This document shows positions 61,917-64,000 of a DNA stretch of 64,000 nucleotides, piece after piece. The stretch is from the NCBI GenBank assembly GCA_031261085.1, contig JAISKB010000004.1, positions 124,001-188,000 of the forward strand, read 5' to 3'. Position 1 is the first letter of the stretch. Each line of letters opens with the position of its first letter. Both the position numbers and the translations under genes were made by a program. Origin of the DNA: Christensenellaceae bacterium. GTDB taxonomy: Bacteria; Bacillota; Clostridia; Christensenellales; CAG-138. The notes under the pieces are model-generated. The model was not told where the DNA came from and did no database searches. It saw nothing but the letters and a program-made list of their open reading frames with translations.

Positions 61917-62993
61917 TTACGCCTGCGCGTCTTCGCCCGAAAGCTGTGCGGCGCGCTCCGCGATATTGAGCGCGTCTATCACCTCGTCCATATCCCCATC
62001 CAAAAAGCTCTCCAGCCTATATAGCGTGAGGTTAATGCGGTGATCCGTCACCCGCCCTTGGGGGAAGTTGTAGGTGCGTATGCGCTCGCTGCGGTCGCCG
62101 CTGCCCACCATGGATTTGCGGGCCCCGGCCTCCTTGGCGTTCTTCTCGCTTTGATACAGCTCCAGCAGGCGGCTCTTGAGCACCCGCATGGCCTTATCTC
62201 TATTTTTAAACTGGCTGCGTTCATCCTGGCATTGCACCACCAGCCCGGTGGGCAGGTGCGTGATGCGGATGGCGCTCTCGGTTTTATTCACATGCTGGCC
62301 CCCCGCGCCCCCCGCGCGGTAGGTATCTATTTGTAACTCCTTCGGGTCGATATCCACCTCCACATCCTCGGCCTCGGGCAGCACGGCCACGGTAGCCGCG
62401 CTGGTGTGTATGCGCCCCTGCGACTCGGTTTCGGGCACCCGCTGCACGCGGTGTACGCCGCTCTCGTATTTCATGCGGGAATATGCGCCCCGGCCCGAGA
62501 GCGAAAGCGTCACTTCCTTTACGCCGCCCATCTCGGTCATGTTGTCGTTTAAAAATTCCGCCTTGTAGCCGTGCCGCTCGGCATAGCGCTGGTACATGCG
62601 CAGCAGGTTGCCGCCAAACAGCGCGGCTTCATCGCCGCCCGTTCCCGCGCGTATCTCGATGATGACGTTCTTCTCATCGTTTGGGTCCTTGGGCAGCAGC
62701 ATGACCTTGAGCTGCTCGGTGAGCTGCTCGGCCTTTTGGCTCAGCTCGTTGAGCTCGGCATGCACCAGCTCGCGCATCTCGGCATCCAAGTGCTCGTTTA
62801 GCATAGCCTTGCAATCCTGCGCGGCGCAAACCGCCCCGTTATAGGCGTCGTAGGCCGTCACAAGCTCCTCCAGCCCCGCGCGCTCCCGGCCCATATCCCG
62901 CCACAGCGCCGCATCCTGCATGGCGTCGGGCTGGCTCAGCAAGCGCGTCAGCTCCTCGTATCTGTCTTTTATTCCCTGTAATTTGCCCAGCAT
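61917..62993 (-). CDS. prfA: Peptide chain release factor 1
   Basis: [78 protein letters not shown] 62993 ([15 protein letters not shown]); the ORF-track N-terminal extension is spurious. Confidence 0.96.
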   Translation of the reverse strand: MLGKLQGIKDRYEELTRLLSQPDAMQDAALWRDMGRERAGLEELVTAYDAYNGAVCAAQDCKAMLNEHLDAEMRELVHAELNELSQKAEQLTEQLKVMLLPKDPNDEKNVIIEIRAGTGGDEAALFGGNLLRMYQRYAERHGYKAEFLNDNMTEMGGVKEVTLSLSGRGAYSRMKYESGVHRVQRVPETESQGRIHTSAATVAVLPEAEDVEVDIDPKELQIDTYRAGGAGGQHVNKTESAIRITHLPTGLVVQCQDERSQFKNRDKAMRVLKSRLLELYQSEKNAKEAGARKSMVGSGDRSERIRTYNFPQGRVTDHRINLTLYRLESFLDGDMDEVIDALNIAERAAQLSGEDAQA

Positions 62994-63016
62994 AGCTTCT
63001 TCTCCCGGTTTCGCAT

Positions 63017-63835
63017 TTATAGGCCTTCGCCCTTTACATAGAGCACCACGCGCTCCACGCCGCAAACATCCTTTTTTGTTTCGCCGCCGCCCAGCAGCCG
63101 CAGCACGGCTCCAGCCTGGCCTTGGCCCACCTCCAGCGCCAGCAGCCCGCCCGGCTTTAGGTGCGCCGCGTAGCCCGCCGCAATGCGGCGGTAGTACGTT
63201 AGGCCATCCTCGCCGCCGCAAAGCGCTAGCTTAGGCTCCCTTTGTACCTCGGGCTGCAGCGCGGCCAGCTCCCCGGCGGGTATATAGGGTGGGTTGCAGC
63301 AGATTACGTCATACCCCTCGCCCACCGCCTGGAACATATCGCTGCGCAGCACCTTGGCCCGCACCCCGTGGCGCGCGGCATTTTGCGCGGCCAGCTTTAG
63401 GCAGGCGGGGCTGATATCCGCCAGCGTCACCTCGAAGCCGCCCAGCACCGCCAGGCTTATGCCTATGCACCCGGTGCCGCAGCACAAATCCAGCAGCCTG
63501 CCCCCGTCGACCTTGGCGAGCACGGCCTCGCACAGCGTTTCGGTATCCTGCCTGGGTATCAGCGCGCCCTCGCGCACCGCAAACGGCAGGCCCATAAATT
63601 CCCACTCGCCCACTATATATTGCAGCGGCTCGCGCGCAAGCCTTCGCCTTATACAAGCCTGCAGCGCCGCCTGATATTGCGCGGGAAATACCGTGTGCAG
63701 TTGGGCGGCCAATGCGCTTGGGTGTAATCCCAGCACATGGCACACCAGCAGCCGCGCTTGCTGCGCGGCCTCCTCACCGGCGGCAGGCAGCAGTTCGCTT
63801 GCCGTTTTGTGCAGCGCCTCGGCCACGCTGCTCAC
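63017..63835 (-). CDS. prmC: Peptide chain release factor N5-glutamine methyltransferase (GTG start overlapping upstream TGA)
   Basis: [44 protein letters not shown] motif. Confidence 0.95.
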   Translation of the reverse strand: MSSVAEALHKTASELLPAAGEEAAQQARLLVCHVLGLHPSALAAQLHTVFPAQYQAALQACIRRRLAREPLQYIVGEWEFMGLPFAVREGALIPRQDTETLCEAVLAKVDGGRLLDLCCGTGCIGISLAVLGGFEVTLADISPACLKLAAQNAARHGVRAKVLRSDMFQAVGEGYDVICCNPPYIPAGELAALQPEVQREPKLALCGGEDGLTYYRRIAAGYAAHLKPGGLLALEVGQGQAGAVLRLLGGGETKKDVCGVERVVLYVKGEGL

Positions 63836-64000
63836 GCCGGGCTTTGCTCCGGCTCCGCCGCTTGCTCCCCGGCCTGCCCGGCCGCCTCGCGCTCCGCCTT
63901 GTTTTTCGCCACGCAGGCGCGGGCTTCCTCATCCGGCAGCATCGCCAGGTTAAAGGCGGCTATCGCCACCTCTATCATATCCTCGGTGGGTTCCTTGGTG
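63832..64000 (-). CDS. DUF1385 family protein, C-terminal fragment (truncated by window end)
   Basis: Minus strand translates to TKEPTEDMIEVAIAAFNLAMLPDEEARACVAKNKAER...QSPA*, upstream of prmC-prfA as is common in Firmicutes. Confidence 0.65.
   Translation of the reverse strand, partial: TKEPTEDMIEVAIAAFNLAMLPDEEARACVAKNKAEREAAGQAGEQAAEPEQSPA

Noticed and set aside
62993-63221. N-terminally extended release factor 1
   Set aside because: The extension overlaps prmC and is an antisense-like Arg/Gly/Ala-rich stretch; ATG at 62993 gives the standard RF1 N-terminus.
1-64000. Transposases, integrases, phage genes, tRNA or rRNA genes
   Set aside because: None recognised on either strand in the ORF track or by eye; a tRNAscan/ISfinder search would be needed to exclude small remnants.

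Overview
The window comes from a GC-rich, Clostridia/Firmicutes-like chromosome and most of it reads as ordinary core genome. From left to right: (1) the 3' end of a sensor histidine kinase; (2) a T-box-controlled tyrosine phenol-lyase/tryptophanase family gene; (3) a folate C1 cluster (fhs, cyclodeaminase, folD); (4) a minus-strand metal (probably copper) operon: an HMA-TauE/SafE-cupredoxin fusion, a tiny membrane peptide, a DUF2318 protein, a CopA-type P-ATPase and a two-component system; (5) two giant paralogous surface proteins on the minus strand, about 5426 and 3932 aa, built from SpaA/Cna-B-like, DUF11-like, SdrD-B-like and InlB-B-like repeats and ending in LPPKTGD cell-wall anchors. 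Between the two giants lie an aldo/keto reductase, an Fe-type alcohol dehydrogenase, a divergent MerR regulator and an aldose 1-epimerase. (6) dnaI/dnaD-like genes and an orphan M1-N-domain-like protein; (7) a nine-gene V/A-type ATPase operon; (8) upp, rpiB, arginine/tyrosine phosphatase, tsaC/ywlC, prfA, prmC and the end of a DUF1385 gene. The most interesting signals are: the giant adhesin pair, whose size difference is largely explained by expansion and mosaic exchange of an SdrD dyad of about 0.87 kb; the unusual regulatory DNA/RNA upstream of each giant gene (a three-copy AAGTGTAGT operator-like array on a strong promoter for one, a structured and possibly switching leader RNA for the other); a TPL-like enzyme with an altered PLP-binding motif; and the metal operon. 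No CRISPR, tRNA, rRNA or transposase was seen. All calls were made by eye, with no database search.
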